A stretch of DNA of 64,000 nt, taken from Macrocystis pyrifera. Taxonomy: Eukaryota; Sar; Phaeophyceae; Laminariales; Laminariaceae. Under the pieces are notes generated by a model. The model saw nothing but the letters and a program-made list of their open reading frames with translations, did not search any database and had not been told where the DNA came from. The position numbers and the translations under genes were made by a program. The DNA is taken from assembly GCA_031763025.1 (NCBI GenBank), contig JASSKH010000020.1, positions 1,829,756 through 1,893,755 of the forward strand. Reading direction: 5' to 3'. Shown piece by piece: positions 10,749-20,367 of the stretch; position 1 is the first letter of the stretch, and every line of letters starts with the position of its first letter.

Positions 10749-11235
10749 AGATTATCTGTTGAGTTTCCTCTTCACGACAGCAGCAGCAGCAACAGCGGCG
10801 GTTGCCGGGCTGCAGCATGCAACGGCAGGACGAGCAGGGGCGACGCACGCTTTCCTGGCACGTGTGCGAGAGGCGCGCGAACGAAGCGAGGGTCAGGGAC
10901 GATCGGGGCTTCTAGACCTTGAACTCGATTACAATTGGGCGTCGACTCTGATGAACAATGACTCACAAGCCTGCCTCATGCGTCTGCAAGCATCGTTACC
11001 TCGATCGCTTGGGGCCGCCAGCCATGATTTTTCCCGCGATTTTTTTTTTGCCTTGGCCGGTTCGCTCCAGTGGACGGGTAAGAGTTGCATGTACATGCAT
11101 GGAGGTAGTACGGGTAGAACGACCCACTCGTATACACTTGGGGGCGCGTTTAATCGCTGTCCTTTCTGAACCCGCGAATTCGCGAATCGGCCGTTCACAG
11201 GAGGGAACACTGATAATATTCGGGGCAGCTTAGAC

Positions 11236-12146
11236 GGTCAACATTTCGGCCGGCGCTTATGGCACGTCGGAAGCGCTGGACGACCTCGACTTTCTGGCCT
11301 TCACACCGCGCGGCGGGGCAGGCATCACCCTTTCACTGGCACAACGCCTGAGCACTTTGGGGCACGCGATCGTTACGATCGCGTGCCGCGGGCTCCCACA
11401 AGATGGCGCGGACCTCCATGTGGCGCTCGCTCGCTTGGAGGCGCTTGGCCTAGGCTTCAGCGCGGGGGATACGACCCTCAACGACCACGTTATGGAGCGA
11501 TTTGCGGTCGCCGATCGCCCGGTGAACCGGGCCAGGCTGATAGCTTCGGTCACCAAAGATCTCGAGACCTTCACGCTCGACCTGCGCGGTATCTCCGACT
11601 CCTGCGGCTACGCTTGGGCCTAGCCCCCGCCGGTGGGGTCCTTCCCCGCCATTCCGGGACCGCACTGACCCAGTCTTTCCGGCTACGTCGCCCTCGGCAG
11701 CCTTATCAACGCCGAAGTCCAGCAACCTCGCCGTACCCTCCACCCTGGCGGCCGGCGCCGGGGGTGGCGAATGACGGCAGTGGGGAAAGACCCGCAGGTG
11801 CCGCTTCGGTGACACCTGTGTGTTCACCCACGTCGATCCCGCTCGCAAGACGGCCAGCGGCAAATACGTGCAAGGCGGCTACCGGCGGGGGGTCGGCCGA
11901 GAGCATCCGGGGAAACCCGGCCAAGAGGGCCAAGGGCAAGGGCAAGGCGGGCGCTGGGGGTGGCGGTGCAAGCAATGGGAGCAGCGGTGGCGGCAGCGGC
12001 GGAAGTGGCAGCGGCGGCAGTGGCAGCGGCAGAGGCAGCGGCAGAGGCAGTGCTCCTTGTAGCGGCAACAACGGCGGCAGCGGCAGCGGCAGCGGCAGCA
12101 GGGCGTCGAGCGGGGGGGGGCTCCACTCGCTCGGCGGCGCCCAAGG
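11236..12146 (+). other. gag-like GC-rich region of the tyrosine-recombinase element
   Basis: The first part encodes a compact, helix-rich-looking segment (with TLGHAIVTIACRGLPQDG) and the second a Gly/Ser-rich stretch (about 11,940-12,120) over a GGCAGC repeat. The position ahead of the recombinase suggests the first reading frame of the element, but I do not recognise a family. Treated as a fossil. Confidence 0.4.
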
Positions 12147-12178
12147 TTGACGAATAGGAGGACGGGCCTCGCCCCTCA

Positions 12179-13181
12179 GTGGGGGCGAGGCCGATCGTGC
12201 GGAAGCAGCAGCGCAAGATGCAAAGCTTGTACGTCCGGGGTCGGCGTCCGTTGGGAGCCCAGGTCTTGGGACCAGCGGGCGTCGCGCTATTCTCACGAGT
12301 GCTGGCGGCCAGCTCATCCGCCAGTCGGTTGCGCCGTGGTCTCAGCGAGCTCATACGCCAGTCTTCCCGCCTTGGACCGGTTTTTCGGGGGTTGATGAGG
12401 GTGGCTCTGTATTTTGACACGTTAGCCTCCAATACGGATAAGACCCAGGCGTTGCTTGAGTTCGTAGCGTGGTGTGCGTCCGAGGGCAACCAAGCCGGTA
12501 CTATTGTCAGTAAAACTATCAGCCGTGTCACACTTCCACCGCGAACGAAGTTGCCCACGTCGTCGCCGCTTGTCAAACGCGCAATGAAAGGGGTGGCACG
12601 GTCGCACGTTGCCGCCGGTACCCCCCAAAAATAAGTCGTTGCCCTATGTCATGGGACACCTTGTTGGGAGGGCAGGGCCTGGGCTTGTCTTGGGGGGCTG
12701 GGTGGTCGACTTCTTTGGCTGTAGTTGGCATCAGCCTATTTTTTTCATGCCGAAGTCCGACGAATTATTCGTCTCTTCGTCCGGAGTTGTACAATCCGTG
12801 CATTGCTTGACGAGGGGTGACATAGCGTCATTCGCGGGGAAGCAGCGGTTGACCTCGTTGCAGTGCTGGCATCAGGCCACCAGCATCGAGGTCCTGTTTC
12901 GAGGCCACAAAGGCGACCAGGCTCAGCGAGGATCGGTAATCGTGCGCACACGTGACGACGCCTTCGGGGCGCGTTCCGGGGTAGGAGCAGGCGGCGGTGA
13001 CGTCGCTCTCATGGTGGAGATGTTGTCGGGATATACGTTGCCGGAAAGCGCCCCACTGTCGTCGTATCGGTACGGTACGGAGGTCAGAGTGTGGGGGTAC
13101 GCGGAGGCCCTCGGGGCACTTCGCGAAGTGGTAGCGAAAGCAGGAATGCCAAGTGGAAGCGGAAGCAGGAGACGACTCTAG
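12179..13181 (+). other. tyrosine recombinase region, fossil
   Basis: The N-terminal part resembles the SAM-like core-binding domain of tyrosine recombinases (LLEFVAWCASEGNQAGTI, then VKRAMKGVAR). The C-terminal part has HCLTRGDIASFAG, IEVLFRGHKGDQ and RTRD, which resemble the catalytic domain of DIRS-group and Crypton recombinases. These enzymes cut and rejoin DNA at integration. The sequence carries a few breaks and is probably inactive. Confidence 0.6.
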
Positions 13182-13435
13182 CGAAGTCGGCCTCCACTCA
13201 TTGCGTATCGGCGAAAACACTACGGTGGCGGCCGGGGGGGGGGTGCCGTAGAGGGCGATCTGAGAGAAGGTCGAGGGAAGTCTTCAAAGTTTTCTTAGAC
13301 GTATATCCGCAATAACCCAGAGGACGCGGATATTGTATCTCGTAAACTAGCAGAGACGGGAAATGATAAGGCAGAGGCAGCCAGGCCAGGGTACTGTTTG
13401 GGGTTGAACACCGTAGTCGACGCGAGCTCGGAATT

Positions 13436-13660
13436 GGGGTATGTCAATGGCTTACTACTATTGGGGGTCTCGGTCGTCCAAGACTGCGTTTGTTAGAACC
13501 CCGGTCAGTCGGCTGGGAGGGGGTGAATTCCGGGTACTGGCAGCACGATAGGCAACGAGAGTCAGCGGTCGGTGTCGCGGCTCTCGTACCATGCCGGTGG
13601 ACCCCCCCCCCGACGTCGCAGAGAATAATAATAACATGACAATTAGAAGGATATACAACA
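13436..13660 (+). repeat. split direct repeat B1
   Basis: It shares GGGGTATGTCAATGG, GGGGGTCTCGGTCGTCCAAG and GTTAGAACCCCGGTCAGTCG with B2, through to GGATATACAACAAA, and directly abuts A2. Confidence 0.8.
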
Positions 13661-13915
13661 AAGCATAGTATCTCTAAGTTCCCGTGATGTCTATTTTGTT
13701 CACAACCGACGGAATTTACTATTTATAGTCAAGGGCTCTACCGACGGAAACTGAATGGCTTAATTTGTGCAGAGGCAGAGAGAAGAGAAGACCGGCCACA
13801 ATCGTCCCGTGCCCCCTCCTAGCTTATCGTGACAGGTGCACGAGTAGAGCACGGCACTGCTCGCTGCCGATTGATAGGCCGAGGAGCTAGGCCTATTGCT
13901 GTGGTTTCTCCCGCT
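13661..13915 (+). repeat. split direct repeat A2
   Basis: Copy of A1, beginning AAGCATAGTAT right after B1 ends in ACAACA. About 130 bp of single-copy sequence, with a TATTATATTTTTATTATT stretch, separate it from B2. Confidence 0.75.
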
Positions 13916-14043
13916 CACCCGCCCCTTTCTTCTTTCGAAGGTGGGTGGAACGGAGCGGCCACATGGTGCTGGCCACACCGTATTATATTTTTATTATTGT
14001 TTGTGCTTCACCGGTAGCGATTTGGGGCTCTCACTGGGGGAGC

Positions 14044-14270
14044 GGGGTATGTCAATGGTTTTCTATCATTGGGGGTCTCGGTCGTCCAAGACTGCGTTTG
14101 TTAGAACCCCGGTCAGTCGGCCGGGGGAAGGAAATCCCGGGTACTGGCAGCAAAATAGGCAGCGAGAGTCAGCGGCCGGCGTCGCGGCTCTCGTACCACG
14201 CCGGTGGACCCTCCCCCAGACGTTCCAGAAAAAAACAAATAACACGACAATTCGAAGGATATACAACAAA
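14044..14270 (+). repeat. split direct repeat B2
   Basis: Copy of B1 with the same ordered blocks, ending GGATATACAACAAA. It marks the right end of the element. Confidence 0.8.
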
Positions 14271-14916
14271 ATTAAACAACAGCTGTGATATCGAGGATAT
14301 CGTCGAACCTCTCGTATTTGCAAGCTGTGTATAATACTTCCATCTCGCGTACGACGGGTTTTGTGTGGCCTCATGGAGTATGTACATATGGTGTGCCAGG
14401 CACCAGGTATGAGGAAGACAAAGGAGCATCTTTGAGGGGCGTCGAGAAGCCGATGCGTTTGTTTGTTTGTTTTATCCTGTTTTTTTAAATCCCCACCAGA
14501 GATCTGGTGGCGCCATTGTTGGTGGCGATCGACGGACAAAACGAAAAACCTTCACTTTGATGACTCCTGAGTCGGCGGTTACCGTTTGTGCACGTTTCAT
14601 AATATATATAAGCTACACAAAAAGCGAAAACAAAAACGAGAGCAAGAGCGACTCTCTAAAGTCACAAACAAAAGCAATGAGGCGACAATAAGGGCACAAA
14701 CTCCGTACGTGTTGTTTTCGTTATACGTAACACGCAGCGACACGCAGCTTGAAATACTTACTTGCTTCAAAAGAATTTGAATCGAGATCGCACACAGCGG
14801 GAGTTTTTTCTTGTTCAAAATTTCTTGAAAAAAAATAAATAATACCCATGTATATACCGCGTGAGCGCAAAAACAAACTACATGCATGGTATACAGTAGA
14901 GGTGATCCCAAACCTT
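14271..14916. other. unassigned sequence
   Basis: No exon, terminal repeat or known element is visible. It contains a short hairpin (CACCAGAGATCTGGTG at about 14,493) and A-rich stretches. Confidence 0.3.
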
Positions 14917-15113
14917 TTATTAGGACTGCAGTCCCGTTTTGGAGACAAACCACTCAGATTTTAAGTATCACGGGGGTCCACAGTAAATAGGACCAAATAT
15001 TGTCAGTGAGAACGGGTAAATATACAGGTTTTCATGTAAACCATAGGTCCTATTAACTACGGACCCCCTCAATAGTTTCTCCTCAAAACGGGACGGCGGT
15101 CCTAAAAGAGTTG
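14917..15113. mobile_element. family B miniature element split by a family A insertion
   Basis: The left arm (TTAGGACTGCAGTCCCGTTT..TTTTAAG) and the right arm (TTTCTCCTCAAAACGGGAC..CCTAAAAG) are the halves of a family B element. Family A sits between them, flanked by TA on both sides. Confidence 0.75.
14968..15072. mobile_element. miniature element family A, nested copy
   Basis: A 105-bp near-palindrome with ends on the TTACGGGGGACCATAGTAAA theme (here CACGGGGGTCCACAGTAAAT). TA lies at both ends (14,966-14,967 and 15,073-15,074). Removing it together with one TA restores the family B sequence, so the target duplication is TA. Confidence 0.8.
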
Positions 15114-15428
15114 ACAGTAACCAGGACCTGTCAAATACACAAAAACTTATTATATTTCGGTATTTTACCAAGCATATCCGTGCCACCTGCACCACAACAC
15201 GCCCCCTCGGACGACGTTCAGCGGTGGGTTTCTCGACAACGGGTAGGGCGTACGTACCGAGTACGACCAGCGATGCGTCTATGCTCTAACCTCGACGACA
15301 CCTTTTTCCGAAGCCACCATTTTCGTTGTGTGTGCGGGTGTGCCCCCCCCTTGACGCATGTTTTTGAGGAAACCGAGCCGGGTCTGAAATTCGTCCCAGG
15401 GGGGTGTGTTGTCTTATCACCCTAGTGT

Positions 15429-15612
15429 GATGCGGTGTTTTGGTCCTCTACTACTACTACGTATGTTTCACCGAACAAAAAATATGTTTTGAGGCTCCTG
15501 GTCTTCGAGGAGCTGCTGCACAGAAACGTATATCCCACCCAAAAGCTGGCGAGACATAAAATCAAGACGAACGATCCCGTGGCCTCGGCTGTGCAACGAA
15601 TACTACTGTAAA
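15429..15612 (+). other. coding-like segment of unknown origin
   Basis: The frame ending at the TAA at 15,609-15,611 is open for about 55 codons with a protein-like composition (VLRLLVFEELLHRNVYPTQK). I cannot name a family and see no clear splice site. It could be a scrap of a DNA transposon. Confidence 0.25.
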
Positions 15613-15687
15613 GCACGAAGGGCGTTCCACCAAAAAGGCGTTGTGTCTTATAGGGTAGTTCCTTAGAGGCCTTGATGAAAGAACCCT

Positions 15688-15770
15688 GTAGTGTTCTGTC
15701 TCTCTACCGTGGATCGTTTGATGTAAGTATGGGATTGGACGAGGCCTCCTGCGCCGGGCAGGAGGTCTCG
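15688..15770 (+). repeat. direct repeat, copy 1
   Basis: CTGTAGTGTTCTGTCTCT, then GGATCGTTTGATGTAAGTAT, then GAGGCCTCCTGCG, matches 16,052-16,117. Both copies contain a good splice-donor-like GTAAGTAT. Confidence 0.7.
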
Positions 15771-15879
15771 TCTGGCATTTTCCCCCACGCTGAGTAGATT
15801 AGAGTAACAACACATCTGCTCGGGGTTACTACCTGTAAATGATCCGAATACACGAGCATAATAATTATAATCCTACTGC

Positions 15880-16057
15880 CGGGTGGGTGGCATGGTCCCA
15901 GGAAATGATGCCACCAACTCCACTGCCGAGGTTTCGGGAGCGAAAGGAAGAAGTGACCTCGTTGGCCTACAAATTCCGAGACATTTCGATATCATCGATG
16001 GTTCCATTATTTGTGTGAAATTTGAGCCCATCGATTGGATCGCCATTTTACTGTAGT
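15880..16057 (+). other. coding-like segment between direct repeats
   Basis: About 59 codons are open, containing SDLVGLQIPRHFDIIDGSI and ICVKFEPIDWIAIL. Composition looks protein-like but the family is unknown. It ends at the start of the second direct-repeat copy. Confidence 0.25.
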
Positions 16058-16117
16058 ATTCTGTCTATCGTGGATCAGAAAATGTAAGTATTGGATTGGA
16101 TGAGGCCTCCTGCGTCG
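16052..16117 (+). repeat. direct repeat, copy 2
   Basis: Copy of 15,688-15,770: CTGTAGTATTCTGTCTATCG, GTAAGTATTGGATTGGATGA, GGCCTCCTGCG. Confidence 0.7.
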
Positions 16118-16277
16118 GTCCGTGCTCTCGCTCATACTTAGTTTCGCCTCTGTTATATTGTATTTGTAGTTGACCACTGGTCAGGGGCAGAGCTGTCTCA
16201 CCCAAACTTCCTTGACATGAACTCAGTCCTTTTCTGCACAAGCCGCAAAGTCCTTTCTGAACTCTGGCGACAGCAGC

Positions 16278-16286
16278 ATGACACGA

Positions 16287-16332
<46 letters not shown>

Positions 16333-16998
16333 CAGTAGCAACAGCAGTAGCACACGCTACTGCTGCGGTTGGTTGCTGCTGCTGCAGTGCAGCCGCAGCC
16401 GCAACACCGGCAGCAGCACAACATCAGCAGCAGTGGCAGCATCGCAGCCGACAACAACTTGCAGTATCCGCCCAAATTACTGCATTACAGAATGCGTACT
16501 GTACGCGCATTATCGCACGATGAAATACTCAAACATGAATCGAAATACTTGTACCCAGTTTGGATATACGTGAAGCACACGCAGCAGTATCCACAGCAGC
16601 ACAGAACCCCGACATACCGCGAGTACTCGCAGTGGGAGCAAGCAGTCTCGAACCCTTGAATTCCTCCAGTAGTGCTCGCCGAAACAACTTGCCGCGTTTT
16701 TCACCAGAAAAAGGTAAGGCGAACATCTTATATTATACCTGGTATGAAGGATCGTATCTTTAAAGCGGGACCGTATCTCCCATTTCTCTAGTGCAGATAC
16801 CTGGCATCTGGATATGAATTATTTCAAAGTTTGCACAGTTGAGTATCAACGACTTAAAAATCAGTCGAACTCACCGCTGACGTAGTTCATAATTTTATAA
16901 AAAGCGAAACACGTCCGATGTGAGTACGAACGACTGAGCGTGTAAAACTCAACTCTGGAAACTGCGCAATACGTCAGACACGCTTATCGGGCGCGCCT
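16278..16998 (+). mobile_element. CAG-headed interspersed element C, copy 1
   Basis: Order of blocks: CAG repeat (16,290-16,330), TGCAGTATCCGCCCAAATTA, CACAGCAGCACAGAACCCCG, AGCAGTCTCGAACCCT, AGTGCTCGCCGAAACAACTT, then an imperfect long palindrome with TTGAGTATCAAC and AATTTTATAAAAA, and TCGGGCGCGCCTGTTATGGA. The same order runs inverted at 47,958-48,760. No coding capacity; a tRNA-like B box (GGTTCGAGACTGC) lies on the minus strand. Confidence 0.7.
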
Positions 16999-17234
16999 GT
17001 TATGGATACTTGGTTTTGCTTTGTACATATTCGACGCAGAACGCCTCCGGACTACTGTACTGCCACTGCCGTAGCAGTGCTCGTTTCTCAATGCGCCTCC
17101 AGAAGTCAGACCTTGCAGCAGCAGACAGTAGTCCGGGCATGTACGACCACGTGTATGATATCCTCCGATGCATTTGGTCGACTTTACTTATCAAACTCAC
17201 AACACTCGGCCGAATTAATAGTCTCCAACAACCT

Positions 17235-18545
17235 TCACTCATTCAATTCGACCGGCGAAAACAGAAGGCGTGCCGAAATTACCGAGAAACACGGTATCAC
17301 CGGGATATCCAACGATCTGGTACCAAGAACTGAGAACGGCGCGACACCCCAAGAAGGCGTGCGTGGTCGACCGGCGAAGAGAGAGGGGCAAGGAAAGGCA
17401 GCCACCGAGTGAGGCAAGACCGAGGGGGTCGAACAAGCCGACGGCGGCCCGCAAAGCAAGGGAGTCGAGAGAAAGCGGTAGCATCAGCAAAGGCCGAGAG
17501 GTGGAACCCCGGCGACAAAATAAGATATGGTATGACAATAAGCTCTTAGCGGAGCAACAAAAGCGAAACAAATCTCCAGGACCGAAGAAAGTATAACATC
17601 CGTGTCTCCTCGCCCGAGCAAAGATCCTTCAAGTTCGGGTCGCTGCGCTCGTCGGTGGCGCGAGACTCCGAGATGCGCACACAGGAGAACCCCCGTCGGA
17701 GCCCCGCGAGCGCGACCCTCAAGGAAAGCGGTCGAAAAAGCAAGCGCGAAGCCAGGAAAGCCAAGGCGTCTGGAGTCCAGCCTAAATTCAACACGAAAGT
17801 TTCGGAATCGGAATCGAATGCTTCGCTCTCGCTCGTCAGAACGAGTCCATATAAACCTATTAATAGTACAGATATCTTTCTCTCTGAGCGTGCTCGGTTG
17901 GTACATCCCTGGCCTCTCAGAGCTCCCACTTGGACACCGCCTCCTTCTATTACTTGCCGCCGAGAGCCCTTTTTCCCTTATTTCTTCTTTAGTTTTGTGT
18001 GTGTGTGCGTGTACCCAGACCACGGCACCGCGGACGAGCCCGGTGCCGTCGCGGGTGTCAGCGGGTCCTGGCGGGTAGAGGGGGGGTTGGACGGAGCGCG
18101 GTCGCCGTGTTCGTGGATAGGCGTCGCGTGTCCATCGAGACACGAGACAAGCATGAACGAGCTCCGTCTGGCCTCCTCATGTGGGTTCGGTTATGTTATG
18201 TCCGAGTCTGTAAGGGACGTTTCGGTCTGCAAAAAAAAAATCAAGCGGTGCTTATTTTTGCGACCACGCGGAAGTTCATAGAGAAAAACTACGCAGTCTG
18301 AGCACCAAGATTGTCCAGCTGGAGAACGAGGGCGGCGGTGAGCACCGGGCTTCACGCGAGGCGGGCGACGGGGCTCACTGTGGCAAAGAGGGAGGAAAGC
18401 TTTACCCGGAGCGAATCGGTGGCGAGGCGGTCGCGAGAGAGGCGGGCCGCGTACGAGGCTGAGAGAGAAGCTCTGCTGTTCGATTTTTTTTCTTTTCAAC
18501 CGATGCAAGGTTTTCCAATCAGGCAGAAAAGAATGGCATGAGAGG
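17235..18545. other. GC-rich region with long overlapping open frames, unresolved
   Basis: Both strands are open over long stretches, for example a Lys/Arg-rich plus frame 17,270-17,596, a 208-codon plus frame 17,655-18,281 and a 219-codon minus frame 17,484-18,143. Composition explains part of this. I recognise no domain. A short segment at 18,285-18,400 could be a coiled-coil-like exon. It may include exons of the minus-strand gene interrupted by the copia element to its right. Confidence 0.25.
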
Positions 18546-18680
18546 GTACGGGGATTTTGTTTTCATGTCTGAATTTTTCGGTTTCGTTTCCTTGTTTTTG
18601 CGTTGCTGCTGTGCCGCGCTGCGCTTTCTTTTTTCGTACACACCGCATATCAAAACAAGAAAATAAGTATCCTACCTGGG

Positions 18681-18958
18681 TGTGAGATTTGCTCGTACCA
18701 AAGTCTGATTGAACTGACAGTGTGATGTATGTAACGGCAAATTGACCGACGGAAATATGCGGTGGGATTTATTTTTCCCGAGTGGGTTGCATAAAAATAT
18801 ATTTGGATGGTGTTCTAGGGTCACGGGGAACAGGGATGAGAGCCCCCTTGTTCTCGACGACAAAAATATCAACAACAACAACACCATCTCTTCTTTTGCT
18901 CCCTCGCCTCATGGTAAGGTTGAGCGGCGCCACACCCAGTGTGCGTGTTATCCTCTTA
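18681..18958 (+). repeat. 5' LTR of the copia element
   Basis: 278 bp, opening TGTGAGATTTGCTCGTACCA and closing ATCCTCTTA. It contains the TAAAAATATATTTGG promoter-like stretch shared with the 3' LTR. Confidence 0.92.
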
Positions 18959-19189
18959 CGCTAGCGTGGACTTGTAAGTCACGGTGGCTCGTACGCAGGG
19001 TGTGGCATGGATTTTTCCTCGTTCTCATCGCTGTCTGTGGAAGAACGTCTAACAATCGACGAATACGTCATGAAGGTGGCCCGTGAAGCCCGAGAAGAAG
19101 AGCGCGCAGCGGCAAGGGAGACCGCGACCCCAGAAGAGGAAGAAGGCACGAAATAGGGTGTACAGGCCCAGGGCAAGGAGCCCAGGAGC

Positions 19190-20057
19190 AGCAAGAACCC
19201 ATCCCAAGCTGCCGCTGCTGTCCACCTCTGTCATCGTTCTTCCTGTTCTTCCCCCGTCTGTCTCGTCCACATCTCCCGCCATGTTGACTACCCTCATTGC
19301 CCCGAGCCTCATTGGCAACAACGAGGGTGTGTCCCGTCCCGTTCCTCAGCTCCTGCTCCCTCGACATCTCCATTTCCCCGTGTACGCGCTGAGCACCGCA
19401 TCTTCTAGGACTTGATATGTCAATTCTGCATGGGTGAGCAAAATGCTCTTTTGTATTCCAAAAGCGGGGGAAAGGTTACGCGCAAACTGTTGATTAGCGT
19501 CAACATCGGGAAAAATCATTCCATGAACACAAAGTCTGCTCCTGAGCACACAGCCCCTCGAAAATTATACTCAATGGGGAAAAAAACCCAATGAGTACTT
19601 TTCGAGGGGCTGTGTGCTCAGGAGCAGACTTTGTGTTCATGGAATGATTTTTCCCGATGTTGACGCTAATCAACATTTTGCGCGTAACCCCAATGAGTGC
19701 TTTTCGAGGGGCTGTGTGCTCAGGAGCAGGCTTTGTGTTCATGGAATGATTTTTCCCGACGTTGACGCTGATCAACATTTTGCGCGTAACCCTTCCCCCG
19801 CTTTTGGAGTACAAAAGAGCATTTTGCTCACCAATGCAGAATTGGCATATCAAGTCCTAGAAGATAAGATGGGGTGCTCAGCGCGTACGGGGAAACGGAA
19901 ATGTCGAGGGAGCAGGAGCTGAGGAACGGGACGGGACGCACCCTCGTTGTTGCCAATGAGGCTCGGGGCAATGAGGGTAGTTAACATGGCGGGAGAAGTG
20001 GACGAGACGGACGGGGGAAGAACAGGAAGAACGATAACAGAGGTGGACAGCGGCAGC

Positions 20058-20062
<5 letters not shown>
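19190..20062. repeat. large palindrome in the gag side of the copia element
   Basis: Sequence from about 19,200 to 19,580 reappears in reverse complement between about 19,590 and 20,060. The right arm carries an extra tandem unit of roughly 110 bp (TTTTCGAGGGGCTGTGTGCT occurs twice). The arms are more than 90% alike by eye. The centre lies near 19,585. Confidence 0.85.
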
Positions 20063-20091
<29 letters not shown>

Positions 20092-20225
20092 ACAGCAGCA
20101 ACCGCAGTATCGGCAGCCGTACCAGCAGCAACAGCAGCAGCAGCGCAGCAGCATCAGCAGCCGCACCAGCAGCAGCCATACCAACAGCAGCACCACCACC
20201 ACCACCACCAGCACCATCAGCACTA
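20040..20225 (+). repeat. CAG/AGC trinucleotide-rich tract
   Basis: Imperfect CAGCAGCAG array inside the copia element, giving homopolymeric frames on both strands. Confidence 0.8.
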
Positions 20226-20367
20226 GTACGCCAACGATCGGGGAGGACGCGGTTGGAGCGGAGCGTCACAGCAGTGGGGCACTGGAGGCAGAGGACCTGG
20301 CGGCAGAGGCGGCATAGGAAGGTATGGGGGCGGTCGTGCGCAAACAGTTGGGGGTAGGGGGAGAGGT

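Larger units (their letters stand above)
10491..14270 (+). mobile_element. tyrosine-recombinase element with split direct repeats (DIRS/PAT/Ngaro-like fossil)
   Basis: The ends and middle form the order A1 (10,491-10,748), coding region, B1 (13,436-13,660), A2 (13,661-13,915), B2 (14,044-14,270). A1 and A2 are copies of each other, as are B1 and B2. This split-direct-repeat layout is a hallmark of PAT, Ngaro and related tyrosine-recombinase retroelements. The coding part holds a GC-rich gag-like region, a Gly/Ser-rich stretch and a recombinase region. I see no reverse transcriptase and the interior is short for a complete family member, so this is a non-autonomous or decayed copy with several breaks. 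A and B copies are each about 85-90% alike by eye, so it is old. Confidence 0.7.

Noticed and set aside
12179-13181. Crypton DNA transposon for the recombinase region
   Set aside because: Cryptons lack split direct repeats. The A1-B1-A2-B2 layout favours the DIRS/PAT/Ngaro group, though the missing reverse transcriptase leaves some doubt.
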